Positions 25,585 to 33,964 of a DNA stretch of 64,000 nt are shown piece after piece. Each line of letters begins with the position of its first letter. The first letter of the stretch is position 1. The translations under genes and the position numbers were made by a program. This stretch comes from an uncultured Prevotellaceae bacterium (GTDB lineage: Bacteria; Bacteroidota; Bacteroidia; Bacteroidales; Bacteroidaceae): positions 1-64,000 of the forward strand of contig CAMZAE010000007.1 in the NCBI GenBank assembly GCA_947304115.1, given 5' to 3'. The notes below the pieces were generated by a model. It did no database searches. It had not been told where the DNA came from and was given only the letters and a program-made list of their open reading frames with translations.

Positions 25585-26709
25585 ATGGCTAAAGAGAATC
25601 TAAGTGCCGCAAAGTCGGCAAAGAAGGATGAGTTCTACACGCAGATGAGTGACATTGAGCGGGAGTTGCAGCACTACTGGCCGCACTTCCGCGATAAAGT
25701 CGTACTCTGCAATTGCGACGACCCCTACGAAAGCAACTTCTTCAAGTACTTTGCACTCCGCTTCAATCAGCTTGGCTTGAAGAAGCTGATATGTACTTGT
25801 TTCGATGGCTCACCTGTTCAGGGAAACGAACTTCTGCTTGACTTCGGTGACTTTACGGACGGCCCAAAGAAGATTGCCTACAAAGTCGAGATAACGGAAG
25901 TAAGGGACTTGAACGGCGACGGAGCCGTTGATTTGACAGATGTTCAGTATCTGCTGAAGAACGACAAGAATGCGATTGCCCTGCTGAAGCAACATGGTGA
26001 CTTCCGCAGCGCCGAGTGTATAGAGCTACTAAAGCAAGCAGATATTGTTGTGACCAATCCGCCTTTCTCGCTTTTTAGGGAATATTTAGGGCAGCTGATG
26101 CAGTACGAGAAGAAATTTTTGATTGTAGGTCATCAGAATGCAATTACATATAAAGAAGTATTTCCCTTGATTAAGGCTAATATGGTTTGGCTTGGATATG
26201 GTTTTAAGGGTGGAGCAGCACATTTCTTCTCTCCCTATGAAGACATCGCGACAGCTAACGACCATAAGAAAGATATGATACGTGTCTCAGGTGTTAACTG
26301 GTTTACCAATTTAGAAATACCTAAAAGAAACGAAGAGATGGATTTAGTTAATAGGTATTCTCCAGAAGAATACCCAACTTACGACAATTACGATGCAATT
26401 AATATCGACAAAACAGCTGAAATTCCTTGCGATTATGAAGGTGCGATGGGGGTACCTATTACATTCCTTGATAAGTATTGCCCTGAACAGTTCGAAATAA
26501 TTACATTAGGAATAGGAGAAGGAAACTTTACTCCCACGAAGAAATATCAGAAATTCCGCAATCCTCAGACATTAGAGCCTATCTCTGATAAACGTGACTT
26601 TTTGCTATATGTAAGAAAAACAAATGGGAAATATTTGACTTCTGAAGGGTATAGGGTAGACAAAGTATATGCAAGAATTATTATCCGCAACAAACACCCT
26701 AAAATATAA
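25585..26709 (+). CDS. Adenine-specific methyltransferase, EcoRI-methylase family
   Basis: 374-aa SAM-dependent N6-adenine DNA methyltransferase resembling M.EcoRI. Family features: the N terminus AAKSAKKDEFYTQMSDIERE, NCDDPYESNFFKYF in the SAM region and the catalytic TNPPFS (motif IV, D/NPPF). Inside it, DLNGDGAVDLTDVQYLL reads like a dockerin/EF-hand calcium loop. The 5' 480 nt have host-like base composition whereas the last 640 nt are AT-rich, suggesting a mosaic origin. Four nt separate it from the DUF262-HNH gene, so it probably provides self-protection in a modification-linked system. Confidence 0.85.
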   Translation: MAKENLSAAKSAKKDEFYTQMSDIERELQHYWPHFRDKVVLCNCDDPYESNFFKYFALRFNQLGLKKLICTCFDGSPVQGNELLLDFGDFTDGPKKIAYKVEITEVRDLNGDGAVDLTDVQYLLKNDKNAIALLKQHGDFRSAECIELLKQADIVVTNPPFSLFREYLGQLMQYEKKFLIVGHQNAITYKEVFPLIKANMVWLGYGFKGGAAHFFSPYEDIATANDHKKDMIRVSGVNWFTNLEIPKRNEEMDLVNRYSPEEYPTYDNYDAINIDKTAEIPCDYEGAMGVPITFLDKYCPEQFEIITLGIGEGNFTPTKKYQKFRNPQTLEPISDKRDFLLYVRKTNGKYLTSEGYRVDKVYARIIIRNKHPKI

Positions 26710-26713
26710 CGCT

Positions 26714-27838
26714 ATGATGACAATTAAGCGAATAAAAGTAACCGTTGGTGAGATAACTAACGGCTACATTAATAACGACGAGCAAGGCGTGCGCGGCTAT
26801 GGCGGCTTGCTTGACATTCGTCCGCCCTACCAGCGCGAGTTCATCTATAACGACAAGGAACAGCAAGCCGTCATTACGACTGTGCTGGCAGGCTATCCAT
26901 TGAACGTGATGTATTGGGTGAAGCGCTCGGAAGATGCCGAATGCCCTTACGAAGTGATGGACGGTCAGCAGCGAACCCTTTCGCTCTGCGAATATGTGGC
27001 AGGCAAGTTCTCCTACGACTTCAAGAACTTCTTCAATCAGCCCGCAGACATCCAAAAGAAGATTCTCGATTATGAGCTTGACATCTACGTCTGCGAAGGA
27101 ACACCATCAGAGAAGCTTGGTTGGTTCCAGACAATCAACCTCGCGGGCAAGCCCCTCAACGACCAGGAGATAAACAACGCCATCTTTGCAGGACATTTCG
27201 TGACGGATGCCAAGAAACATTTTTCTAAATCGAACTGCGGAGCTTATCGTTTGGGCAAAGACCTCGTGAACGGCACGCCCATCCGTCAGGACTTCCTCAA
27301 GAAGGCACTTGAATGGATGGCCGACCACGAAACGAGAGGCGGACACAGGCAGACGCTTGTCGGCTATATGGGCGACCATCAGCGCGACCCCAACGCCAAC
27401 AACCTCTGGACTTACTTCCAGAATGTGCTCAACTGGGCAATAACGAACTTCGACATGAAGAAGTTCAAAAAGATTATGAAGGGCTTGGATTGGGCTTGGC
27501 TTTATGACAAGTATGGAAGCGAGACGCTCGACACCGTCGCCCTTGCCCAACGCATCTCGGCTTTGATGCGCGACAGCGAGATACAGAAGCAGTCGGGCAT
27601 CATTCCCTTTGTGCTGACAGGCGACGAGCGGCACCTTGACCTTCGTGCCTTCCCAGAAGACATCAAGCTTGCCGCTTGGGAAAGACAGAATCACATCTGT
27701 CCCCTTTGCGGCAGGGAGTTTGACTACGAATTCATGGAAGGCGACCATATCACCCCCTGGCGCGAGGGCGGACGTACCGTCATCGAGAACTGCCAGATGC
27801 TTTGCCGAGAATGTAATAGAAGGAAAGGAGCGAAGTAA
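26714..27838 (+). CDS. DUF262-HNH protein (putative DNA endonuclease)
   Basis: Start chosen at MMTIKRIKV (26714) rather than 26669, which overlaps the upstream gene; 374 aa. The N-terminal DUF262 domain (ParB/Srx-like, as in GmrS and several anti-phage proteins) shows PPYQREFIYN and the DGQQR signature (residues 83-87). The C terminus is a zinc-bound HNH nuclease (about 326-374): CPLC, GDHITPW and CREC, with conserved His and Asn. Domains of this kind hydrolyse nucleotides and cut DNA. Next to the methyltransferase it looks like the effector of a two- or three-gene defence unit. Confidence 0.85.
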   Translation: MMTIKRIKVTVGEITNGYINNDEQGVRGYGGLLDIRPPYQREFIYNDKEQQAVITTVLAGYPLNVMYWVKRSEDAECPYEVMDGQQRTLSLCEYVAGKFSYDFKNFFNQPADIQKKILDYELDIYVCEGTPSEKLGWFQTINLAGKPLNDQEINNAIFAGHFVTDAKKHFSKSNCGAYRLGKDLVNGTPIRQDFLKKALEWMADHETRGGHRQTLVGYMGDHQRDPNANNLWTYFQNVLNWAITNFDMKKFKKIMKGLDWAWLYDKYGSETLDTVALAQRISALMRDSEIQKQSGIIPFVLTGDERHLDLRAFPEDIKLAAWERQNHICPLCGREFDYEFMEGDHITPWREGGRTVIENCQMLCRECNRRKGAK

Positions 27839-27840
27839 AT

Positions 27841-28155
27841 ATGGAGAGAATCCCTAAAACCAACAAAGAGTGCTATGCTCTGCTTGACAAAATGTTGAGC
27901 GAAGAGGATAAGCAAGTCATTATTGAAAAAGGGATAGAAGAGCTTCACTTTACTCTTGGCCTGTGGATTCGGAATAATTGGCTATACCCTCAAAGCCAAG
28001 AAGAAACAGAGGAACTACTGAAGAGCTTTAGTAAGGAGCCTCAGTTCTATCATCCAGACGACTGTTCTTCAATCATCTTGAATGCTTATCGGAAACACTT
28101 GAAGCGCAAAACACAAAGATGCAGGGCTAAGGTCTGTCCTGCATCTTTAGTTTAA
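27841..28155 (+). CDS. DUF6794-like small protein
   Basis: 104-aa acidic protein beginning MERIPKTNKECYALLDKML with FTLGLWIRNNWLYPQ in the middle. I associate this pattern with DUF6794, whose members often appear as small partners of toxin or defence genes; function is unknown. It starts 2 nt after the DUF262-HNH stop. Its last 13 codons run through the terminator hairpin at 28115-28148, so the C terminus RCRAKVCPASLV may be recent or the stop may have been lost. Confidence 0.6.
   Translation: MERIPKTNKECYALLDKMLSEEDKQVIIEKGIEELHFTLGLWIRNNWLYPQSQEETEELLKSFSKEPQFYHPDDCSSIILNAYRKHLKRKTQRCRAKVCPASLV
28115..28148. terminator. Terminator of the methyltransferase operon, convergent
   Basis: Stem AAAGATGCAGG/CCTGCATCTTT (11 bp, 12-nt loop) overlapping the end of the DUF6794-like gene and facing the minus-strand genes that follow. 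Confidence 0.8.
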
Positions 28156-28165
28156 CGAACCCCAA

Positions 28166-28513
28166 TCATATTGGCTCAACATCCTCAAGCTCTTCGACAA
28201 GTTCAATCAATGGCTTGCCGTCAATGGTAAACTGTTCTATAGCGGTATTACCGTCAGGGAAACGCTGATATTCCTCTGTGTAATGTTCATCGCAATATGC
28301 CACATGTTCTGAATTGGAGAGGAAGTGATACGGTTTCCCCTTATAAGTGAAATAAAGGTCGTATTTCAGAACCGCGAAATCGTAGAAAATAGTTTCCTCT
28401 ACCGAGTTCTTATAGCCATGATATAAGCTTCCATTTACTTCATAGTTAGGTGGATACTTGGAATTGTACCAATAGCCAGCTAAGTCTTTTTTTACATAGT
28501 CTTTGTGTGCCAT
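28166..28513 (-). CDS. Putative immunity protein
   Basis: 115-aa acidic protein 7 nt below the toxin-like ORF. Seen: DLYFTYKGKPYHFLSNSEHV, YCDEHYTEEYQRFPDGN and IDGKPLIELVEELEDVEPI. Small acidic proteins of this composition directly after polymorphic-toxin ends usually are immunity proteins. I cannot name the family. No signal peptide is present, so it acts in the cytoplasm if the reading is right. Confidence 0.5.
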   Translation of the reverse strand: MAHKDYVKKDLAGYWYNSKYPPNYEVNGSLYHGYKNSVEETIFYDFAVLKYDLYFTYKGKPYHFLSNSEHVAYCDEHYTEEYQRFPDGNTAIEQFTIDGKPLIELVEELEDVEPI

Positions 28514-28520
28514 ATTATTC

Positions 28521-28889
28521 CTATTTAAAGTTTAAAACATCATCTATAAGTTTCTTCATGCTCTTTGTAAGCGGCTGGGCCTCAAGAGGGTGTCCATCTT
28601 TCCACGGATGGAAATGTGCTCCCAAACCATTATGGTCAGTCGTATGTATTTCAAAAATCTTTTTACCATCTGCCCCATATTTCCCTATGGCTTTCAAGCC
28701 TTTGCCTCCTTTGTTAAAGATGGCAAAAACAGAATTGGGACTATGACTTTCTTCTGGCAACTTTAAGGCTGCCTTAGGATTCTTCATCTCAAGAATCTTT
28801 ATGCCAGACTTTGTTACAAAAACAGTTTTCCATCTTCTGCCTGACTCTGAAGCTGTGGATTTACTTGCAAAACTTCCATTACCTCCCAT
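28521..28889 (-). CDS. Toxin-like C-terminal module
   Basis: 122-aa protein starting MGGNGSFASKSTASESGRRW. The Gly/Ser-rich opening resembles the linker before a polymorphic toxin tip, and the rest (AIFNKGGKGLKAIGKYGADG, HTTDHNGLGAHFHPWKDGHP) has clustered His/Asp residues that could be catalytic. Its ATG overlaps the last 11 nt of the DUF4417 gene, in a different frame (ATGGGAGGTAATGG). It could be translated by coupling, or be the C-terminal part of a DUF4417 protein separated by a frameshift. The toxin family is not recognised. Confidence 0.5.
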   Translation of the reverse strand: MGGNGSFASKSTASESGRRWKTVFVTKSGIKILEMKNPKAALKLPEESHSPNSVFAIFNKGGKGLKAIGKYGADGKKIFEIHTTDHNGLGAHFHPWKDGHPLEAQPLTKSMKKLIDDVLNFK

Positions 28890-29604
28890 AACGCATATAG
28901 TTTAATCGTTCATTTTCAAAGAAAACACTAATTGACATATTCTCGCCAGGCATGATTGTACCGTAGCGAACAATAAGAGAAGGATGGAGAGTATTGCATG
29001 CGGCAGTATATCCTGTCATCCATAAGTACCTCGAAGCATCATGCTTCAAGATTCCTTTACAGTTGATAGCTATAACAGAATCGGTTGGCATAGAGGTCCA
29101 GCTATAACTATAGCTATCTGGCAGAGACCAAGTGACGTTTGGAATTGCATTTACATCATTTCGTTGAAGGTATGCCGTGAAAGCACTATTTGTATAGGCA
29201 CAGAAATAACGATCAACAGCAGACATCTCTACAAACTGTGACAAATCAGTACCTATTACAGAATCACACTTCTGGAAAAACTCCAAATACTTTTCCGGAT
29301 TACGCAGAACTCTAAGAAATAGGGAATCATCTATGTAGAAATGTACTGCACAATGATAATCCTTATTGGCATAGGCTTCATTGAAAGGAACCAACCTTGT
29401 AGGTGGCTCTCCACAATAAGGAGCCAGAACCGGCAAAGGGGTCGAACAGAATGTAGGCCAATTGCCATACAAATCACTATGGAAGAGTTCTTCTGGGTTA
29501 ATAGAGAACTCTTTCCGTTCTTTTTTCCTTTTACCCTTTCGGGCGGGAGATGAGGAGGTTTCTATTATGTCCTCATATCCGGGAAATAATAATCTATCTT
29601 TCAT
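28879..29604 (-). CDS. DUF4417-like protein
   Basis: 241 aa with the DUF4417 pattern: VHFYIDDSLFLRVLRNPEKYL, VIGTDLSQFVEM and NAIPNVTWSLPDSYSYSW. DUF4417 proteins are found on phages and integrative elements; their role is unknown. No signal peptide or membrane segment. The end NYMRYGR overlaps the toxin-like ORF by 11 nt. A minus-strand -7 element (TACTTTTG at 29897-29904) could give a leader of about 290 nt. Confidence 0.65.
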   Translation of the reverse strand: MKDRLLFPGYEDIIETSSSPARKGKRKKERKEFSINPEELFHSDLYGNWPTFCSTPLPVLAPYCGEPPTRLVPFNEAYANKDYHCAVHFYIDDSLFLRVLRNPEKYLEFFQKCDSVIGTDLSQFVEMSAVDRYFCAYTNSAFTAYLQRNDVNAIPNVTWSLPDSYSYSWTSMPTDSVIAINCKGILKHDASRYLWMTGYTAACNTLHPSLIVRYGTIMPGENMSISVFFENERLNYMRYGR

Positions 29605-29688
29605 TTTGAAATAGAGTTATTATGTTAATAAATTGTAAATGTAATCCCGATATGAGAACCAAAATGTGCAACTTTAAGATTAATTACT

Positions 29689-29797
29689 TAATTTTGCAGT
29701 GGACTAAGAGATTCCCTAAATTCTGTGGCAACTCGGAATGTCTATCGGGAAACTATCCTATGAGTCCTGTGCTACCGCTAATAGTGCAGGACTTTTT
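29689..29797 (+). ncRNA. Small RNA candidate (about 95 nt)
   Basis: A TAATTTTG -7 box (29689-29696) is followed about 95 nt later by a strong intrinsic terminator: AGTCCTGTGCTA pairs with TAGTGCAGGACT (29763-29793) and is followed by TTTTT. No ORF of note fits in it. It lies antisense to the presumed leader of the DUF4417 operon. The rest of 29605-30311 is AT-rich; I see no gene, and only short direct repeats (ACCTTTTTGAGATTTT at about 30159 and 30191). Confidence 0.5.
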
Positions 29798-29896
29798 CGT
29801 TACCTTACTCTGTTATATTTCTTTCTGCATATACATGCCCTCCTTAGATTAAAATCATTATGGTATAAACAATATATGTTGTCTTCTTTTGTTGTG

Positions 29897-29904
29897 CAAA
29901 AGTA
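29897..29904 (-). promoter_or_regulatory. -7 element, possible promoter for the DUF4417 operon
   Basis: TACTTTTG on the minus strand. An inverted repeat GTACAC...GTGTAC lies around it. Confidence 0.45.
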
Positions 29905-30286
29905 CACATTTTATAAGAAGTGTACAAATAATCTTCTCAAAAAAACAGAACAAAAACTAAACTCTTTTTCATGCATCCGGAAATCTCCAAAAATCTCCAA
30001 AAATCCACCAAAGGTACAGATAAGCGACACCCTACCCTTTAACTATAAACCGAGATTAACCACCTTGTTCTCTACACTTCGCCTTTCCTGTTTTCTTTTC
30101 AGTCAAGAATTCAATAAGTTACCGAGATGTTTTACGCTTCGTAATGATGACTTTTGCACCTTTTTGAGATTTTTGACCTGTCACATCTTACACCTTTTTG
30201 AGATTTTGTACAAGGATGGGCAACAAATTATTGGTACAACAAAGAAAATTATGAATTAGGAGCTATGAATTATGAATTAAATGTCG

Positions 30287-30294
30287 TACTTTTG
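30287..30294 (+). promoter_or_regulatory. -7 element upstream of phoH
   Basis: TACTTTTG, 17 nt before the phoH start codon. Confidence 0.6.
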
Positions 30295-30311
30295 CATTAA
30301 AATACTGGCGA

Positions 30312-31292
30312 ATGATAGAAAAGCACATTCTTATCGAGGACATCGATCCCTTGTTGCTGTATGGCGTGAACAACATCAATATGCAGATGCTGAAGGCACT
30401 CTACCCGAAGCTTCGCATCGTGGCACGCGGCAACGTCATCCACGTCATGGGCGACGAGCTTGAGATGTGCGCTTTCGAGGAAATCGTGGCGAAGCTCCAG
30501 AAGCACATCAGCAAATACAACAGCCTGACGGAAGAAGAACTCCTGCACATCACGCGGGGCGAGCGCTCCGAGCGGGAGGGGGTGGAAGGTGCGATTGTCT
30601 ATAGCGTCACGGGCAGGCCTATCTGCGCCCGCACCACCAATCAGCAGGCACTCGTCAAAGCCTATCAGGAGAACGACCTCGTCTTTGCCGTCGGGCCTGC
30701 TGGCTCAGGAAAGACCTACACCAGCATTGCCCTCGCGGTTCGTGCCCTCAAGAACAAGGAGATTCGTCGCATCGTCTTGTCGCGACCGGCAGTAGAGGCT
30801 GGCGAGAAGCTTGGCTTCCTTCCTGGCGACATGAAGGAGAAGATAGATCCCTATCTCCAGCCGCTTTATGATGCCCTGGAGGACATGATTCCCACCCAGA
30901 AGCTGCGTGAAATGATGGAGCAGAACGTTATTCAGATTGCGCCGCTGGCTTTCATGCGAGGCAGGACATTGAGCGACGCAGTCGTCATCCTCGACGAAGC
31001 TCAGAACACCACCTCTGCCCAATTGAAGATGTTCCTCACCCGCATGGGCATGAACACCAAGATGATTGTGACGGGCGACACCACGCAAATCGACCTCCCC
31101 CACAACGTCCGCTCCGGCCTTATCGAAGCCCTTGGCCTCCTCAAGGACGTGAAAGGCATCGGTTTCATCGAGCTTACAAAGAAGGACATCGTGCGCCACA
31201 AGCTCGTGACAAGGATTGTCGAGGCCTATGAGAAAAGCGTCCAAGCCTCCCCAGATGCCTCCAAAGGAGGGGAGAACCAAATCGCCAAATAA
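30312..31292 (+). CDS. phoH: PhoH-like ATPase
   Basis: 326-aa cytoplasmic P-loop NTPase. Residues about 1-100 form the small N-terminal domain; Walker A is VGPAGSGKTYTS and Walker B VVILDEAQNTTSAQ, followed by VTGDTTQIDLP. PhoH proteins are linked to RNA metabolism and ribosome assembly; the exact substrate is unknown. It is followed by purC after 48 nt of heptamer-like AT-rich sequence. Confidence 0.94.
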   Translation: MIEKHILIEDIDPLLLYGVNNINMQMLKALYPKLRIVARGNVIHVMGDELEMCAFEEIVAKLQKHISKYNSLTEEELLHITRGERSEREGVEGAIVYSVTGRPICARTTNQQALVKAYQENDLVFAVGPAGSGKTYTSIALAVRALKNKEIRRIVLSRPAVEAGEKLGFLPGDMKEKIDPYLQPLYDALEDMIPTQKLREMMEQNVIQIAPLAFMRGRTLSDAVVILDEAQNTTSAQLKMFLTRMGMNTKMIVTGDTTQIDLPHNVRSGLIEALGLLKDVKGIGFIELTKKDIVRHKLVTRIVEAYEKSVQASPDASKGGENQIAK

Positions 31293-31340
31293 TACGTAAA
31301 TAAATAGTAATTCGTAAATCGTCAAATAGTAAATGATATT

Positions 31341-32288
31341 ATGAGTGCTCTAACAAGAACCGATTTCAACCTGCCAGGGCAGGTGAGTGTCTATCACGGC
31401 AAGGTGCGCGACGTCTATAACATCAACGACGACCTGATGGTGATGGTTGCTACCGACCGCATCTCGGCCTTCGATGTTATTCTGCCGAAAGGCATCCCCT
31501 TCAAGGGACAGGTGCTTAACCAAATCGCCGCTTCCTTCCTGGATGCGACGGCGGACATCGTGCCCAACTGGAAGCTCGCAACACCCGACCCGATGGTGAC
31601 TGTCGGCCTCAAGGCTGAAGGTTTCCGCGTCGAGATGATTATCCGAGGCTACCTGACTGGCTCTGCCTGGCGCGAGTACAAGGCAGGCTGCCGTGAGTTT
31701 TGCGGCGTCAAATTGCCCGATGGAATGCGGGAAAACGAGCGTTTCCCAGAACCCATCATCACCCCGACGACCAAAGCGGAGGAAGGTCACGACGAGAACA
31801 TATCTGCTGAGGAAATCGTCCGTCAGGGATTGGTCAGCAAGGAGGATTGGGAGACGATGGTGAAGTACACGAAGGCCCTCTTCCAACGCGGTACGGAGAT
31901 TGCCGCCTCGAAAGGTCTCATCCTCGTTGATACCAAGTATGAGTTTGGCAAGCGCGACGGCAAAGTCATCCTCATTGACGAGATTCATACGCCCGACAGC
32001 AGCCGTTACTTCTATGCCGACGGCTACGAGGAGAAGTTCAAGAAGGGCGAGCCGCAGAAACAACTCTCGAAGGAGTTCGTACGCCAGTGGCTTATCGAGC
32101 ACAACTTTATGAATCAGCCAGGGCAGGTAATGCCTGAAATTACCGATGAATACGCACAAAATGTTGCCGACCGCTACATAGAACTTTATGAGCACATCGT
32201 AGGGAAGAAGTTCGTGCCTGCCGATGATGAAGGCGACCTTGCGGCCCGAATAGAAAGGAACGTGACAAAGTGGCTGAAACAACAATAA
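31341..32288 (+). CDS. purC: PurC, SAICAR synthetase
   Basis: Joins CAIR and aspartate with ATP, giving SAICAR in purine synthesis. Signatures: [36 protein letters not shown] and [20 protein letters not shown]. Length 315 aa matches the long, single-domain form of Bacteroidota. The last 19 nt overlap the menG gene. Confidence 0.96.
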   Translation: MSALTRTDFNLPGQVSVYHGKVRDVYNINDDLMVMVATDRISAFDVILPKGIPFKGQVLNQIAASFLDATADIVPNWKLATPDPMVTVGLKAEGFRVEMIIRGYLTGSAWREYKAGCREFCGVKLPDGMRENERFPEPIITPTTKAEEGHDENISAEEIVRQGLVSKEDWETMVKYTKALFQRGTEIAASKGLILVDTKYEFGKRDGKVILIDEIHTPDSSRYFYADGYEEKFKKGEPQKQLSKEFVRQWLIEHNFMNQPGQVMPEITDEYAQNVADRYIELYEHIVGKKFVPADDEGDLAARIERNVTKWLKQQ

Positions 32289-33007
32289 AGGGGCAAGGAG
32301 CAAGGGGCAAGGAGCGAGAAACAATACGGTCAATGTTCGACCGTATCGCACCTACCTACGACAAACTCAATCACATGCTCTCTTTGGGCATCGACCGTCG
32401 TTGGAGACGCTCTGCCGTTGATGCTTTAGGCAGGTTTAACCCGCAAAAGATTCTTGATATCGCAACGGGAACGGGCGACTTCGCTTTGCTTCTTGCCAAA
32501 CGCATCAAGCCGCAGCAAATCACGGGAGCAGATATCAGCGAAGGCATGATGGCTGTCGGGCGCGAGAAGGTCAAGGAGGCGGGCTTGCAGGACGTTATCT
32601 CTTTTCAGTGGGAAGACTGCACAAAGCTCTCCTTCCCCGACGGAATGTTCGATGCCGTCACGTCTGCCTACGGCGTGCGCAACTTCCACGACCTTGACGC
32701 GGGGCTTCGCGAGATGTATCGTGTCCTTCGTCCTGGCGGACACCTGCTCATCGTTGAACTTACGCCACCGCCCGGTTTTCCGATGAAGCAACTGTTTTGG
32801 CTTTATGCCCACGTCGTGATGCCCCTCGTCGGCCGCTTCATCAGTCACGACAACAGTGCCTACACTTACCTGCCAGCATCGATGGAAGCCTTTCCGCAGG
32901 CAGAGCAGATGGAGGGTATCCTTCGCAAGGTAGGTTTCTCCGAAGTGGAATGGAAACGCTTCACCTTTGGCATCAGCACAATGTACCTGGCAGAAAAGCA
33001 ACCATAG
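32270..33007 (+). CDS. menG: MenG/UbiE, demethylmenaquinone methyltransferase
   Basis: SAM-dependent C-methyltransferase of the last menaquinone step (Bacteroidota use menaquinone). Motifs: [34 protein letters not shown] and [21 protein letters not shown] start at 32270 overlaps purC. It gives 245 aa and the normal distance of about 21 residues before MFDRIAP; those residues ([11 protein letters not shown]) are encoded by GGCAAGG-type heptamer repeats. Confidence 0.94.
   Translation: MAETTIKGQGARGKERETIRSMFDRIAPTYDKLNHMLSLGIDRRWRRSAVDALGRFNPQKILDIATGTGDFALLLAKRIKPQQITGADISEGMMAVGREKVKEAGLQDVISFQWEDCTKLSFPDGMFDAVTSAYGVRNFHDLDAGLREMYRVLRPGGHLLIVELTPPPGFPMKQLFWLYAHVVMPLVGRFISHDNSAYTYLPASMEAFPQAEQMEGILRKVGFSEVEWKRFTFGISTMYLAEKQP
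32287..32316. repeat. GGCAAGG/AGCAAGG heptamers inside menG
   Basis: About four 7-mers coding for the N terminus of MenG. The related CCTTGCC array at about 57180 lies inside tamB. Confidence 0.7.
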
Positions 33008-33128
33008 CTTTCGGCAAAACTCGCTGTAGGGAGATGGGCAACGCACCGTGCCACACTTTTCAAGGACACACTTCAAGAGATATTTGCAAAAAGCAGGCAG
33101 GGATGCATCATATTGGATAGATATTTCA

Positions 33129-33136
33129 TATCTTTG
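33129..33136 (+). promoter_or_regulatory. -7 element upstream of aroE
   Basis: TATCTTTG, 33 nt before the aroE ATG. Confidence 0.65.
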
Positions 33137-33168
33137 CACTCAAAAGCGTAAAAAACAGATTATCGGCA

Positions 33169-33963
33169 ATGGATACATACGGCATCATAGGTTTCCCTTT
33201 GGGACACAGCTTCAGCAGAAGCTTCTTCACGGAGAAGTTCGCACGCGAGGGCATCGACGCGCAGTACCTTAACTTCGAGATTCCCGACGTGGCAATGCTC
33301 AAGGATGTGCTTCGGGACAATCCAGAGCTGCGAGGGCTTAACGTCACTTTGCCCCACAAGCAGGCTGTCATTCCGTTGCTCGACGAGCTGAGCGACGAGG
33401 CACGGGAGATAGGGGCGGTCAATGTGATTAAAATTTCACAATTGGACAATTTCACAATTGGACAATTGCCAGACGATAAAATCGTCAAGTTGTCAAATGG
33501 TAAAATTGTCAAATTAAAGGGTTTCAACAGCGACATCGTCGGGTTCACAGAAAGCATAAAGCCATTGTTGCTGCCACACCACAAGAAGGCTTTGGTATTA
33601 GGCACAGGCGGAGCAAGCAAGGCGATATGTGTAGGGCTTAAACGGTTGGGGTTGGAGTGGAAATACGTAAGTCGCACCCCTTGCGAAGGCATGATAACCT
33701 ACGAGGACATCACCTCGGAGACATTACAAGAATATACCGTCATTGTCAACTGCAGTCCCGTCGGGATGTTCCCAAAAGTCAACGAAGCCCCAGCCATTCC
33801 TTACGAACATCTTTCTGCAAGACACCTTCTCTTCGATTGTGTCTATAATCCAGAAGACACCCTCTTTATGCAAAAGGGTAGGGCGCAGGGTGCAAAAGTA
33901 AAAAATGGCTTGGAGATGTTGCATCTTCAAGCCATTGTCAGTTGGAAATTTTGGAACGGGTAG
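33169..33963 (+). CDS. aroE: AroE, shikimate dehydrogenase
   Basis: Reduces 3-dehydroshikimate with NADPH. Motifs: GFPLGHSFSRSFF, the catalytic NVTLPHKQAVI and the dinucleotide loop VLGTGGASKA. It is 264 aa. Between GAVNVIKI and GFNSDIVGF it carries an extra stretch (SQLDNFTIGQLPDDKIVKLS and on) encoded by CAATTGGACAATT-type repeats. This loop replaces the short NTI segment of typical enzymes, so the enzyme may tolerate a long loop or be impaired. The secreted-protein gene at 33965 is convergent. Confidence 0.9.
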   Translation: MDTYGIIGFPLGHSFSRSFFTEKFAREGIDAQYLNFEIPDVAMLKDVLRDNPELRGLNVTLPHKQAVIPLLDELSDEAREIGAVNVIKISQLDNFTIGQLPDDKIVKLSNGKIVKLKGFNSDIVGFTESIKPLLLPHHKKALVLGTGGASKAICVGLKRLGLEWKYVSRTPCEGMITYEDITSETLQEYTVIVNCSPVGMFPKVNEAPAIPYEHLSARHLLFDCVYNPEDTLFMQKGRAQGAKVKNGLEMLHLQAIVSWKFWNG

Positions 33964-33964
33964 T

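Noticed and set aside
25585-29604. Prophage or transposon
   Set aside because: No integrase, transposase, att duplication or structural phage gene; only DUF4417 hints at phage ancestry.
29697-29797. Hammerhead ribozyme
   Set aside because: CTATGAGTCC and GGAAAC resemble the core only loosely; the CTGATGA core is missing.
29738-30259. 173-aa ORF in the AT-rich gap before phoH
   Set aside because: Begins inside the small-RNA candidate, passes through its terminator, and its Phe/Leu/Ser-rich sequence looks non-coding.
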